Part shown: in pieces, positions 1-8,251 of the stretch
How the letters are laid out: the number at the start of each line of letters is the position of its first letter
How positions within the stretch are numbered: position 1 is the first letter of the stretch
Source: CAZUGO01 sp964619935
Lineage (GTDB): Bacteria > Planctomycetota > Phycisphaerae > UBA1845 > CAIVHJ01
Length of the DNA: 64,000 nucleotides
Direction of reading: 5' to 3'
NCBI GenBank assembly: GCA_964619935.1
Contig: CAZUGO010000068.1
Span: 6,165-70,164 of the forward strand
Program-made: the position numbers and the translations under genes
The notes under the pieces: generated by a model
Seen by the model: the letters and a program-made list of their open reading frames with translations, nothing else
What the model was told of the DNA's origin: nothing
Database searches by the model: none

Positions 1-1091
1 AGGCTGTTGCTGGCCGGGAAGTAGGTCGCCGCGAAGCAGATCGCCAGCAGCACCCGAATCGACCGCTGCGGGCCGCTGATCGCGCCGGCCCAGCACACCG
101 ACGCCACGAACCCGATGCCGACCCACAGCGGACCGTCGAGCAGCGTGCTCACCGGGTGCAGGACATCGACCGAGTAGTTGCAGCGCAGGGGGTCCGGCCA
201 GACCATCAGCAGGAGGTAGCGCCCCAGGAGGGCAAACGGCGTGCACATCCGGGCCAGCCAGCCGGCGTCGCGCAGCACATTGTCCGGGCCGTAGCGCTGC
301 CCAAGGAACAACAGGCTTCCGCACACCTCCAGCCGCAGCCAGATGTAGATGCCCACCAGCAACATCGGCAGCAGCAGAAGCCCGAGCACCGGGCGCCGTA
401 GGCCGGCGATGGAACCCGCCTGGCGGCGGGTCCAGACCTGCCAAGCGACCAGCAGGACCACCACGGCGACGCCGCGCTCCTTGGAGAACACCGCCACGGC
501 ACTCGCCAGCGTGATCCCGATCCACCACGCCGCCGGGACCCGGATGACGGCGGCGCGGCGGTAGCGGTCGAACAACAGCACGGCCAGCAGCATGCCGCCG
601 ACACTGAGTAATTCCGCCCGCCCGACGATGTTGCTGACTGCCTCGGTGTGAATGGGATGAATCGCGAAGCACACACCGGTCAGCATTGCGACGCCGCCAC
701 CGGCACTGAACCGCCGGGCCAGCAGGTACACGGCGATACTGTTGCAGGCGTGGAGGACGAGGTTCAGGGCGTGGTACGGCAACGGCCAATCACCCCAGAC
801 CCGCCGCTCCAGCGCGAAGATTTGAACCGTCAACGGCCGATACGGCCGATCGGCATCGCCGGCCCACTCGCCCATACGCCACCAGGGCCGCCGCCAGGCT
901 TCCCACCAAGGCGCTTGGACCTCGGTGGCCGGATTGCGCAGCACCACCGGAACGTCGTCATAGGTAAAACCATTGGGCAGGGCATTGAGGTACACCACCC
1001 CCGACGCCAGCCCCACGATGACGGCGCCTGCCGATCCCGCTCGACTCGCGACCCAGCGCGGTGTTGCGATTGCGTCACGCGGTGTCGCCAT
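1..1091 (-). CDS. TMTC-like membrane O-mannosyltransferase, 3' part outside window
   Basis: This leftward gene starts at an ATG (1091-1089) and is still open at base 1, so only about 363 N-terminal residues are visible. The start is followed by a hydrophobic segment (AVIVGLASGVVYL) and then by FTYDDVPVVLRNP, a luminal acidic loop typical of TMTC/PMT-type transferases. Further on, HPIHTEAVSNIVGRAELLS matches the signature of TMTC proteins, which are polytopic O-mannosyltransferases usually followed by TPR repeats. Several more membrane spans follow. The likely role is sugar transfer from a lipid donor to exported proteins; that is inferred from the family. The TPR tail, if present, lies outside the window. 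The family call is fairly secure, the substrate unknown. Confidence 0.75.
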   Translation of the reverse strand, partial: MATPRDAIATPRWVASRAGSAGAVIVGLASGVVYLNALPNGFTYDDVPVVLRNPATEVQAPWWEAWRRPWWRMGEWAGDADRPYRPLTVQIFALERRVWGDWPLPYHALNLVLHACNSIAVYLLARRFSAGGGVAMLTGVCFAIHPIHTEAVSNIVGRAELLSVGGMLLAVLLFDRYRRAAVIRVPAAWWIGITLASAVAVFSKERGVAVVVLLVAWQVWTRRQAGSIAGLRRPVLGLLLLPMLLVGIYIWLRLEVCGSLLFLGQRYGPDNVLRDAGWLARMCTPFALLGRYLLLMVWPDPLRCNYSVDVLHPVSTLLDGPLWVGIGFVASVCWAGAISGPQRSIRVLLAICFAATYFPASNS

Positions 1092-1309
1092 TCGGGGGTC
1101 TCCGCTGCGGCCAGGCCGCACCCCGACTCCCCGCAGCACGCCCCCGCTTCGGGCGGCGACAGGACATCGGGGTGCAATTCAGCGGGCTGGGTTGCGCCCG
1201 CCGGGTCCGCTACAATAAGGGCACCATGCCGCGGTGGCGATCGGATGCCATCACATGCTCATCTTACCGGCCGCGGCCCAAACGACCGACTGTGAGACGA
1301 GGAACCCAC

Positions 1310-2515
1310 ATGATCGACTACTATCGACTCGGCGACGTGCCGGGAAAACACCACATCACCTTCCGGCATAACGGCAAGCTGCTCATGGAGCAGTGCGTCA
1401 CCCGGGTGGGCTTCGACGGACCCTACAGCATCTTGTATTTTCACACCCCGCCGACCGACGAGACCGCCGTGGAAGCCCTCACGCTGCCTGGGTTCTGTCC
1501 CGTCGAACGGACCACCGATCAGCCGCTCCATCGGCGCCATATCATGACCCAGAAATTACCCTGCCAGGGCGACTTCTTGAGCGGGCGCCGCACGCTGCTG
1601 GTCAACAACGACGTCCACGTGGGCATCTGCAAGCCCGCCCAGAAGGCCGCCGATTTCTTCAGCAACGGCGACGGTGACGAGTGCTGGTTCGCATTCGATT
1701 GCGGCGGGCGCCTGGAATCACTTTACGGCAATCTGCACTACAAAAAATACGATTACCTGGTCATTCCCAAGGGCACTCCGTATCGCCTGCATCCGGAGCA
1801 GCCCACCGCGACTCTGCTGGTCTTTGAAGCCCGAGGGTTTCTCGACGTGCCCAAGCAGTTTCGCAACAGTGCCGGCCAATTGACGATGGACGCACCCTAC
1901 TGCCATCGCGACTTTCGCCGGCCCAGCGAGTTGATCCGGTTCGACGCCGCAGCCCACGGCTCGGCCCCTTATCGCCATGTCGTCAAGAAGAACGACCAGC
2001 TCACGGTGCACTTGTTCCCGCACTGGCCCTGGGAACTCCAGGGCTGGGACGGCTGCAGTTACCCGGTGGCCTTCAACATTCTGGACTACCAGCCCAAGAC
2101 CGGCCTGGTGCACCTGCCGCCCACGATTCACGTGACCTTCGCCGGTAATGACTTTGTGATTTGCAGCTTCGTCCCTCGGAAGGTGGACTACTACGATCGC
2201 GGCGAACACAAGGCCATCCCGTGCCCATACGGCCACGCCAGCGTCGACTGTGACGAGATTCTCTATTATGTCGAAGGTAATTTCACGTCACGAAAGGGCA
2301 TTGAGCCGCAATCGATCAGCCTGCATCCCGCCGGAGTGCCGCACGGCCCGCACCCGGGAACCTATGAGGGCTCCATCGGGCACGACCGCACTCGTGAGCT
2401 GGCCGTGATGTGCGACACCTTCAAGCCGTTGTGGCTGACCACGGTCGCCCAGGACATCGAGCAGCGAGATTACCATACGACCTGGGTCAAGACCGAGCAG
2501 CCGATCCACAAATGA
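1310..2515 (+). CDS. hmgA: Homogentisate 1,2-dioxygenase
   Basis: A 401-residue cupin-type iron dioxygenase that would open the ring of homogentisate to maleylacetoacetate in tyrosine/phenylalanine breakdown. The N-terminal half carries MTQKLPCQGDFLSG and LLVNNDV, and the middle has YGNLHYKKYDYLVIPKGT. The C-terminal half holds the expected metal-binding area: a His in PYGHASVDCDE with the Glu seven residues on, and LHPAGVPHGPHPG with the later His ligand. Spacing and length fit the shorter bacterial branch of the family (about 390-400 residues). The frame stays open upstream to 1061, but ATG 1310 is preceded by an AGGA at 1299-1302 and begins the conserved sequence, so it was chosen. A TACAAT near 1210 could be a -10 box. 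No partner catabolic genes are next to it. Confidence 0.8.
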   Translation: MIDYYRLGDVPGKHHITFRHNGKLLMEQCVTRVGFDGPYSILYFHTPPTDETAVEALTLPGFCPVERTTDQPLHRRHIMTQKLPCQGDFLSGRRTLLVNNDVHVGICKPAQKAADFFSNGDGDECWFAFDCGGRLESLYGNLHYKKYDYLVIPKGTPYRLHPEQPTATLLVFEARGFLDVPKQFRNSAGQLTMDAPYCHRDFRRPSELIRFDAAAHGSAPYRHVVKKNDQLTVHLFPHWPWELQGWDGCSYPVAFNILDYQPKTGLVHLPPTIHVTFAGNDFVICSFVPRKVDYYDRGEHKAIPCPYGHASVDCDEILYYVEGNFTSRKGIEPQSISLHPAGVPHGPHPGTYEGSIGHDRTRELAVMCDTFKPLWLTTVAQDIEQRDYHTTWVKTEQPIHK

Positions 2516-2588
2516 CGTGAAGGGGGAAACACCGCGGCGGTCAGGCGGTTGAATCAACGGGCGGCAACCCCCGCACGGACCGCCGCCG

Positions 2589-3065
2589 CTACAGCAACGC
2601 CCCCAGCCGCGCCAGGCACATCCCCAGGCAGGTCAACCCGGCGGCCCCGCCGATGATCAGAATCAGAGGGCCAGACCAGTTCTGAGCCCGAATAGACTCC
2701 TCGCTCTTGAGGAAGGCCTTGAGGTGACCGACCTTGGAGAGCAGCACCGACATCCCCGGCGGCCGAGCCAGCGGACCGCAGGGGCTGGGCATGCGAAGGG
2801 TCTGCAGCCAGGCGCCCTCTGCCCGCCGCCCCACCGGACATGGCGGCAAACGCCGGGCCTGGTCGACCAATGCGTTGAACAGCCGGCAGTACTCCTCCGA
2901 ACAGGGCGGATCGTCGCGGGTGGCCTGCATCACGCTGCTGATGTCGTCGTGAAACTGAGACACGACCGCATACAGCCGATTGGTGTGCAACTCTGCCCGG
3001 GCGGGTCGCCGCATCGTCGGCGAACCTTGAACGTCAAGCTGGGGATCCCCAAGACCCATCATCAT
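2589..3065 (-). CDS. Hypothetical protein with C-terminal membrane anchor
   Basis: About 158 residues, function not recognised. The body is polar (PARAELHTNRLYAVVSQFHDDISSVMQ) with several Cys residues (PPCSEEYC, PPCPVG), and the last 25 residues form one hydrophobic segment (LILIIGGAAGLTCLGMCLAR), suggesting a tail-anchored protein. The start is uncertain: three ATG codons in a row end at 3065, and the frame extends further up to 3212 without a clear ribosome site. It lies downstream of the Rrf2 gene on the same strand, 300 bases away. Confidence 0.45.
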   Translation of the reverse strand: MMMGLGDPQLDVQGSPTMRRPARAELHTNRLYAVVSQFHDDISSVMQATRDDPPCSEEYCRLFNALVDQARRLPPCPVGRRAEGAWLQTLRMPSPCGPLARPPGMSVLLSKVGHLKAFLKSEESIRAQNWSGPLILIIGGAAGLTCLGMCLARLGALL

Positions 3066-3366
3066 AAACACCTGAGCAGGGCCCACCATGGAGGGCTCGG
3101 TCCCTGCGAATACGGCGAGCTTGGAACACCTGATCCGAACGGTTTGAGCCACCCGAAGGACCCCCTGTCTCCCTGCCCTCCCAGGCTCAGGATCGATCAT
3201 CGTCGGGTGCACGCAGCCGCTGGAAACCGGTCAAAAAAGAAAAGCGGCTCTTCTTTTACCATATAAGTCACTTCGGCAGAACAGCAGAATCACTTTAGTC
3301 CAATAAAAATAATTGGCCATAATCGGCGAGTTCACTAACCAGTTTATGCGAAAGTAGTTACTGCAC
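3066..3366. other. AT-rich intergenic stretch with a CCAAT/ATTGG dyad
   Basis: About 300 bases between the Rrf2 gene and the tail-anchored protein. From roughly 3230 on it is much richer in A and T than its surroundings. It contains an inverted repeat CCAAT-AAAAATA-ATTGG at 3299-3315. This could be a regulator site or part of a terminator for the Rrf2 gene, but no T-run follows the dyad. No gene is recognisable here. Confidence 0.3.
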
Positions 3367-3831
3367 TTAATGGGAGTTGACCGGCCCAACGGGGTCCGGC
3401 CGAATCGGCTGCAATCTGAGTGGGGAAGGGGGGGTTGCTTCAACGAGCTGTGACACCGTGGTGCGACTCAGTAACGAGCGGGTGTATTCAGCGATCTCAC
3501 CGCACACATCCTGGATCAGTTCCTTGCTGCCGTCGGAGTCGGTGACCTCGATGGGCTCACGGGGTTCGGGTTTCAGGGGACCCTCAGCGGCCTCCACGAT
3601 CTCGAGCAGGGTAGTTTGGGCGGGCGGCTTGAGTTGGCGAAAGCCACCATTGCGACCGCGTTCACTTCTGATGATCCGGGCCCGCACCAGCCGCTGCAGA
3701 ATCTTGAGCAGGTACTCCGGGCGGATGCCGTACGAATCGGCGATGGCCCGCCCCTGGACCGGGCCGCGCTCATCGTTCTTGGCGATGTACAAGGTCGCGA
3801 AGATGGCGTATTCGGCTGCTCTTCCGAGCAT
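3367..3831 (-). CDS. Rrf2/BadM-family transcriptional regulator
   Basis: 154 residues, normal for the family. The N-terminus (MLGRAAEYAIFATLYIAK) and the winged helix (AIADSYGIRPEYLLKILQRL, then IIRSERGRNGGFRQ) are textbook Rrf2, including the GxxGGF wing. Rrf2 proteins often sense iron-sulfur clusters, redox state or NO through three Cys residues; only one Cys (DVCGEI) is visible here, so an IscR-type cluster is unlikely. Regulation through another ligand, or none, is possible. It is the third gene in a leftward run with the ECF sigma factor and an unknown protein, which hints at a shared stress-response role. Confidence 0.85.
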   Translation of the reverse strand: MLGRAAEYAIFATLYIAKNDERGPVQGRAIADSYGIRPEYLLKILQRLVRARIIRSERGRNGGFRQLKPPAQTTLLEIVEAAEGPLKPEPREPIEVTDSDGSKELIQDVCGEIAEYTRSLLSRTTVSQLVEATPPSPLRLQPIRPDPVGPVNSH

Positions 3832-3935
3832 TCAAGGCCTCCGCGAGACAGGGACTCGACATGCCGGAACCCTGGGCATCCAGGCCCCGGCAACGCGCCG
3901 GGCATCAGCCGGCGGCACTCGCAGGTGCTCTGTAA

Positions 3936-4601
3936 TCAACCTGCCTTCGCGTGGATCAGCTTGATGCAGTTCTCCATGATCAACAGCTCATTCATCATGC
4001 CGCTCGCGGCCAACAGAACGAGCACGTCCTGCCGGGAAAGGCGTCGTTGAATACGGCTGCAGCCCACGGCGTCGGACACTTCGTTCACGATGGCATCCCG
4101 AACATGTGGGGCGCAACGCAGGCGATCTTGAGCTTGAGGTCCGCACAAGCGATCGGTCACCTGACCCACCAGGTCCAGTGGTGCCGAGCCGATCAGTTGT
4201 TGCAGCAGGTTGTACACTAGAATGGGTGCGATCTTGCGATAGAGCACCAACGCCTTCTCAGGCGACAACTGCCTGGTCAAGGACGTCAGCACTCCCAGCT
4301 CACCACGATCGGAAGCATTCTCTTCGGGTTCGCCACAAAGCCGGGCGGCGGCACGACGCAGGGCCTCAGCCGCGGCCCGCTGGGGTGCGGTCAGCGGCAA
4401 CTCCGATTGCCCGGACAACGCCGCCCGCACTCGGGCCAGCACCTCATCGACCGACGCCATCCGCCGGAGTTGCGGGTTGGCCCGGATCAGGTCCCGGTAG
4501 CCCGCCGGCGCCTCACGGGACAACAACTCCAGCAATCGCTCGAGAAAGCGATGCTCTTCGGTTGACAGGTGCCGCTCGAATGGGTTCTCGGAATGACTCA
4601 T
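3936..4601 (-). CDS. Hypothetical alpha-helical protein next to ECF sigma factor
   Basis: 221 residues, mostly alpha-helical by composition, without signal peptide or membrane span. No family was recognised. Visible pieces are an acidic N-terminus (STEEHRFLERLLELLSREAP), an Ala/Arg-rich middle (AAAEALRRAAARLCGE) and a hydrophobic C-terminal part (VLVLLAASGMMNELLIMENC). The gene begins 48 bases after the ECF sigma gene and is probably cotranscribed, so a soluble anti-sigma or adaptor function is conceivable. That is inference from position alone. ATG 4601 was preferred over an in-frame TTG just before it. Confidence 0.55.
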   Translation of the reverse strand: MSHSENPFERHLSTEEHRFLERLLELLSREAPAGYRDLIRANPQLRRMASVDEVLARVRAALSGQSELPLTAPQRAAAEALRRAAARLCGEPEENASDRGELGVLTSLTRQLSPEKALVLYRKIAPILVYNLLQQLIGSAPLDLVGQVTDRLCGPQAQDRLRCAPHVRDAIVNEVSDAVGCSRIQRRLSRQDVLVLLAASGMMNELLIMENCIKLIHAKAG

Positions 4602-4649
4602 CAACGGCCCTGCTTCCGGCCTGAGCGACCCCGGCCGGACGAAACACGG

Positions 4650-5198
4650 CTACAGATCGAAGTCGCGGCGCAGGCGCTGCACGAACTTCTGAATGGTGCC
4701 GGAGACCCGATGCCAGTTCAATTGCAGGCATTCGGAAATCGCCCGGATCGACCGGCCTTCAACGACGTGGCACCATACGATTAAGCGATCCTGGTCGCTC
4801 AGCGCGCAGAAAACTTCCCAGATCTTCCGATGTTCCTCGCGGACTTCGGCCTGCGCCGGCTGAGCGCCAGCGCAGGCCCGGGCTTGACTTACCTGGGCCT
4901 CTTCCAAGACGCGGGGTATGCGTTCCTGACGCCGCCGGACCGACCGGATCCGGTCCACTGCGATGTTGTGGGCCACAGTCTTGAGGTAACGAAACAACCC
5001 GTCAGAATCGCTTGTGACACTGCCGGGGCGGCTGAGCAGTCCCACGAAGGCCTGCTGCACTACATCTTCCAATTCGTCATCCAGTGAGGCGCCAAACGCC
5101 GAGGAAATGTACTCGATCAGGCGACGCCGCAGAATCAGCAGCTCAGCCGTCGATAGTGTTGTCCACCACGGGCCGGGTATGGGGAGATGATCTTGCAT
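4650..5198 (-). CDS. ECF-type RNA polymerase sigma factor
   Basis: 182 residues with sigma region 2 (DELEDVVQQAFVGLLSRPG and LFRYLKTVAHNIAVDRIRSVRRR) and region 4 (IWEVFCALSDQDRLIVWCHVVEG, then the helix-turn-helix SIRAISECLQLNWHRVSGTI). The linker between them is Ala/Gln-rich. It directs RNA polymerase to a small stress or signalling regulon. In Planctomycetota such sigma factors are often encoded beside Ser/Thr kinases; here a kinase gene lies divergently 400 bases away. A sigma70-like promoter and two copies of a 15-bp direct repeat sit directly upstream. No anti-sigma of a known type is adjacent. Confidence 0.88.
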   Translation of the reverse strand: MQDHLPIPGPWWTTLSTAELLILRRRLIEYISSAFGASLDDELEDVVQQAFVGLLSRPGSVTSDSDGLFRYLKTVAHNIAVDRIRSVRRRQERIPRVLEEAQVSQARACAGAQPAQAEVREEHRKIWEVFCALSDQDRLIVWCHVVEGRSIRAISECLQLNWHRVSGTIQKFVQRLRRDFDL

Positions 5199-5205
5199 AT
5201 TCTAA

Positions 5206-5266
5206 GCGAGCCGATGGGGTTACGATTTTTCTAATCTAACTATGCGAGCCGATGTGGTATTGTCAA
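5206..5266 (-). promoter_or_regulatory. Putative promoter and paired 15-bp operator of the ECF sigma gene
   Basis: Reading leftward, TTGACA (5266-5261), an 18-base spacer and TAGTTA (5242-5237) make a plausible housekeeping promoter. A 15-bp element, GCGAGCCGATGnGGT on the plus strand, occurs twice: at 5244-5258, inside the promoter spacer, and at 5206-5220, eight bases before the ATG at 5198. The two copies differ at one position and are 38 bp apart. Their placement suggests binding by a repressor or by the gene's own regulator; the binding protein is unknown. Confidence 0.4.
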
Positions 5267-5394
5267 GCCTGCTTTGTCAATGTGTCCGCGTTTGACCGGT
5301 TGGCAGGGTTCCAATGCCTCCGATCGCCGCAGGCGGCCGGGGACTTCCCCGCAGCGGCTGTCCCTGGACCGGAGTTGAACCTAAGCATATAGAG

Positions 5395-5505
5395 CCCAGA
5401 GGGGATGTCATCGGTGACGGCCGCGTCAACCTACGCACACAACCGGCGGTCCTCGCGACCGTTGCGACGCACCGCGGCGAAGTCAGAGCAGCACCGGCTA
5501 TCTGA
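5395..5505 (+). pseudogene. Possible decayed dockerin-like tail
   Basis: In one frame this stretch reads PRGDVIGDGRVNLR followed by PAVLATVATHRGE and a stop at 5503-5505. The first part resembles a dockerin calcium loop (GDVNGDG-VN-x-x-D), but the second half is not conserved and no exported protein precedes it. It occupies the 397-base gap between the ECF sigma and kinase genes, where no intact gene is seen. The resemblance is short and may be chance. Confidence 0.25.
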
Positions 5506-5595
5506 AGCATCCTCGGACCGGCACGGGCCTGCAGCACGCCCGCGACACCACAGCATGCAGTCTCCGGTGCATATGGTGAGCCTCAGTGAACTAAG

Positions 5596-7992
5596 ATGAG
5601 CATTCCTGCGCTCGACGACATCTTGGCCAGCGTGGCGAACGGGACGGCAAGAGACCAGGACTTGCTGCAGATCGCCCGTGCAGTCAGTGCCGACGACCTT
5701 CTCCGCCATTTCCGCGAACACTGGCCCACCGAGCGGTTGCCGATCATCAGCGATTATTACTGCGTCGCCCGGCTGGGCCAGGGAACTTCCGGGATTGTCT
5801 TCAAGGCCCTGGTGATCAGACCGCAGCCCATGCTGGTGGCCCTTAAGGTGCTGCCTTTTGCCTCCCGCGACCTCGCCCTGCGGTTTCGGGAGCGTGAGAT
5901 CGAGATCCTCAAGGCCTTGGATTGCCCGCATGTGGCGCGGTACTTGGAATCGGGCGTGGCCGGCGGCAGCATCTACCTGGTCATGGAGTTGGTTCGGGGG
6001 GTATCGCTCGACGAGTATCTCAGCACCCGGCCGGACCTGGGTACCCGCCTGCAGATCTTCCAACGCGTCTGTGCCGCAGTGGCCGCCGTCCATGCCGCTG
6101 GGGTGGTTCACCGCGACCTTAAACCGAAACACATCCTGGTCGACGACGACGGCGAGCCCTGGATTGTCGATTTCGGCCTGTCCACCGTCCAGACCGAGGA
6201 CTGGCCTACCCGGGTGCGCCGGGCCCAGACCGAGCTGGGTCGCATCATGGGCACGGTCAAGTACATGGCCCCGGAACAAGCCTGGGGTGGGCTGATGGGT
6301 GGAGACCAGCGCACCGACATCTGGGCGCTGGGGGTGATGCTGTACGAGATCGCCACCGACGGCGACTACCCGTTCAGCCTGGAGGGCATCGACGGCTCAA
6401 GCGGCCACGATGCCCTGGTCCATCGCATCCAGACGGAGACTCCCAGGAAGCCGCGCATCGCCGCGGGCGAACTCCGCGAGCCGCTGGAGATCCTAATCTC
6501 GCGCTGCCTGACCCACGAACTCAGCCGCCGCCTCGATTCGGCCGCTACCCTGGCCGCCGACCTGAATCTGTGCCTGAACCACCAGCACATCCGCACGCGA
6601 CGGCTGCCGCTGTGGCAACGGGGCCAGCGCATTCTGGTCGGGTTGGCGGTCCGCCGCCGTAGCAGCCTGTGGTTGTCGGCGGTCACCGCCGCCATCGTGT
6701 CGATCATGACGCTCATCGTGGTCGCGGGCGGGCGCTGGAGCCCCATCCGCCGGTCCGAAGTCCACCTGCCCGCCGCCATGAGCAGTCATGGGACGATTGC
6801 AGACCGCGGCATCGTCATCCTGGGCCTGCAGGATGAATCGTCCGACGTTGTCCCCGGGCTGGCCGGTCAGTTGGGTATCCCAGGGATCACCCCGCACTAC
6901 GGCACCTGGCGGCCGGTCGATGGGCACCTCATGAAGCGGCTCGCCGCGATCCAGCCGCGGATGGTGCTGTTCGATTTCTGCTTCATGACCCAGGGCCCCG
7001 GTGAACCCGAATTCATCGCCGGGGTTCGCGCCCTTCACGACGCCGGAACTGCCGTCGTTCTGGGGGCCTGCGATTATCGACCCGACGGCACCCCCAACCT
7101 GAGCCCGACGCTGTACGAACCCATGCGCGATATCGTGCACCACGGCTTGGTCAGCGCCGAGGTGCACAAGGTCACCGCCGACTGGGACTTCCTGCTGTCT
7201 CTCAAGCGCGGCGACCGGCTCATTCCCGGAATTGTCCTCGCTGGATTCGCCCACGGGCTGTATCCGCGCAGTTCGGTCACACTCGATTGGGATCTCAGCA
7301 AGACCCTGCGGCTGTACTTCTCGGATCCGACCAGCGGCGGCCCCCGGGTGGTCCGGGTTCCGCTGTCCAAGGCCCGACCCGGACTGGGCTCGAGTGCTGC
7401 CCGGCTGCGTGCCGGAGATCTGCTGGGCTGGGCGGCGATCGGGCTGCACCCCGACGGGCCCCAACACTGGGAACAGCGCACCATGCCCTACCACGGCGCT
7501 CTGGTTGCCGACGACGCCATGCTGCACCATTGGTTCCACAACAAGCTGGTGATCGTCGGCGATCTGCGAACCGCCGGCTCATTGGCGCGCGTCGATCGGC
7601 ACACCGCGCGCTATGGCGGGCAGATCATCCAGAACGTCCCCGGCAGCTATCTGTTGGCTGACGCCGTAGCGGGCCTGATGGACGGTACCGTGCAGCAGGC
7701 CGCCGTGCCGCCAGGGGCGCTGCTGCTGATTGCCCTGACCTCCCTGGCCGCCTGCTTGATCGCCCCGCGGCTGACGGCACAGCCGTGGCTGACCACTCCG
7801 GCTCGCCGCTACGCCGCCCTGGGCGGCACGCTCCTGGTCGCGCTGGTCTGCGTCGCCGGCCTGGTGGTCACGCGCACCCAGATCCTGGCCTATGCCGCGA
7901 TGGGCGGCACGGCGGTGTGCCTGTCCTTGGCCGCGAGCCTGGCCATCGAGTACGCCCGCAACCACTACCGCATTCCGCTGCCACCGCGCTGA
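5596..7992 (+). CDS. Membrane Ser/Thr protein kinase with CHASE2 sensor
   Basis: 798 residues. An N-terminal PknB-like kinase domain (about 55-330) has the glycine loop GQGTSGIV (61-68), ATP-binding Lys84 in VALKVL, HRDLK with Asp174, DFG (192-194), APE (225-227) and DIWALG. The metal-binding Asn expected in HRDLKPxN is His179 (HRDLKPKHI), so activity may be altered. A membrane span (about 358-378) leads to an extracytoplasmic CHASE2-like domain (about 400-680; IVILGLQDE, MVLFDFCF, VVLGACDY), followed by about three C-terminal spans. It probably senses an external signal and phosphorylates cytoplasmic proteins. It is divergent from the ECF sigma gene, which may be its output. ATG 5596 starts the protein. 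Confidence 0.85.
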   Translation: MSIPALDDILASVANGTARDQDLLQIARAVSADDLLRHFREHWPTERLPIISDYYCVARLGQGTSGIVFKALVIRPQPMLVALKVLPFASRDLALRFREREIEILKALDCPHVARYLESGVAGGSIYLVMELVRGVSLDEYLSTRPDLGTRLQIFQRVCAAVAAVHAAGVVHRDLKPKHILVDDDGEPWIVDFGLSTVQTEDWPTRVRRAQTELGRIMGTVKYMAPEQAWGGLMGGDQRTDIWALGVMLYEIATDGDYPFSLEGIDGSSGHDALVHRIQTETPRKPRIAAGELREPLEILISRCLTHELSRRLDSAATLAADLNLCLNHQHIRTRRLPLWQRGQRILVGLAVRRRSSLWLSAVTAAIVSIMTLIVVAGGRWSPIRRSEVHLPAAMSSHGTIADRGIVILGLQDESSDVVPGLAGQLGIPGITPHYGTWRPVDGHLMKRLAAIQPRMVLFDFCFMTQGPGEPEFIAGVRALHDAGTAVVLGACDYRPDGTPNLSPTLYEPMRDIVHHGLVSAEVHKVTADWDFLLSLKRGDRLIPGIVLAGFAHGLYPRSSVTLDWDLSKTLRLYFSDPTSGGPRVVRVPLSKARPGLGSSAARLRAGDLLGWAAIGLHPDGPQHWEQRTMPYHGALVADDAMLHHWFHNKLVIVGDLRTAGSLARVDRHTARYGGQIIQNVPGSYLLADAVAGLMDGTVQQAAVPPGALLLIALTSLAACLIAPRLTAQPWLTTPARRYAALGGTLLVALVCVAGLVVTRTQILAYAAMGGTAVCLSLAASLAIEYARNHYRIPLPPR

Positions 7993-8046
7993 GCCTGCCG
8001 GAACCGAACGATCACCATGCCGGCGGCGCCCCGGATCCTTCGAAGC

Positions 8047-8160
8047 TCACAGGGCCAGCGCACCCATCGCGCACAAGGTTGCCGTAGCCATAAGCGTCAT
8101 CACGCGCCCCGTCCAATCCACAACCCGCGCTTCGGCGGGTGTCAGTGGGTAATTGATCAT
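8047..8160 (-). CDS. Small single-span membrane protein (37 aa)
   Basis: A 37-residue reading frame beginning MINYPLTPAEAR and ending in a hydrophobic segment (VMTLMATATLCAMGALAL) that would make one membrane span. The ATG at 8160 is preceded by AGGGGG about eight bases upstream, a good ribosome site. A longer in-frame start at 8232 exists but would overlap the upstream tiny gene. It follows the 25-residue peptide gene with 13 bases between them, so the two are probably translated from one message. Function unknown. Confidence 0.5.
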   Translation of the reverse strand: MINYPLTPAEARVVDWTGRVMTLMATATLCAMGALAL

Positions 8161-8173
8161 CGATCTGCCCCCT

Positions 8174-8251
8174 TTAGATGATGGACCCGATGATGGTAAT
8201 TTCGTACACCAGACTTTCGATGAACGCGACAAAACCCATGAATAGTGTCAT
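8174..8251 (-). CDS. Tiny hydrophobic peptide (25 aa) with strong ribosome site
   Basis: ATG at 8251-8249 opens a 25-codon frame reading MTLFMGFVAFIESL then VYEITIIGSII, ending TAA at 8176-8174. The peptide is almost wholly hydrophobic with two Glu residues in the middle. A near-perfect Shine-Dalgarno sequence, GAGGAGG, lies six bases before the ATG, which is the main reason to believe it is translated. The peptide would insert in the membrane. Together with the 37-residue frame just downstream it forms a two-gene small-protein locus after the kinase gene, on the opposite strand. Confidence 0.5.
   Translation of the reverse strand: MTLFMGFVAFIESLVYEITIIGSII

Noticed and set aside
1061..1309. 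Longer N-terminus for homogentisate dioxygenase
   Set aside because: The extension lacks family similarity and overlaps the start of the divergent TMTC-like gene; ATG 1310 has a ribosome site.
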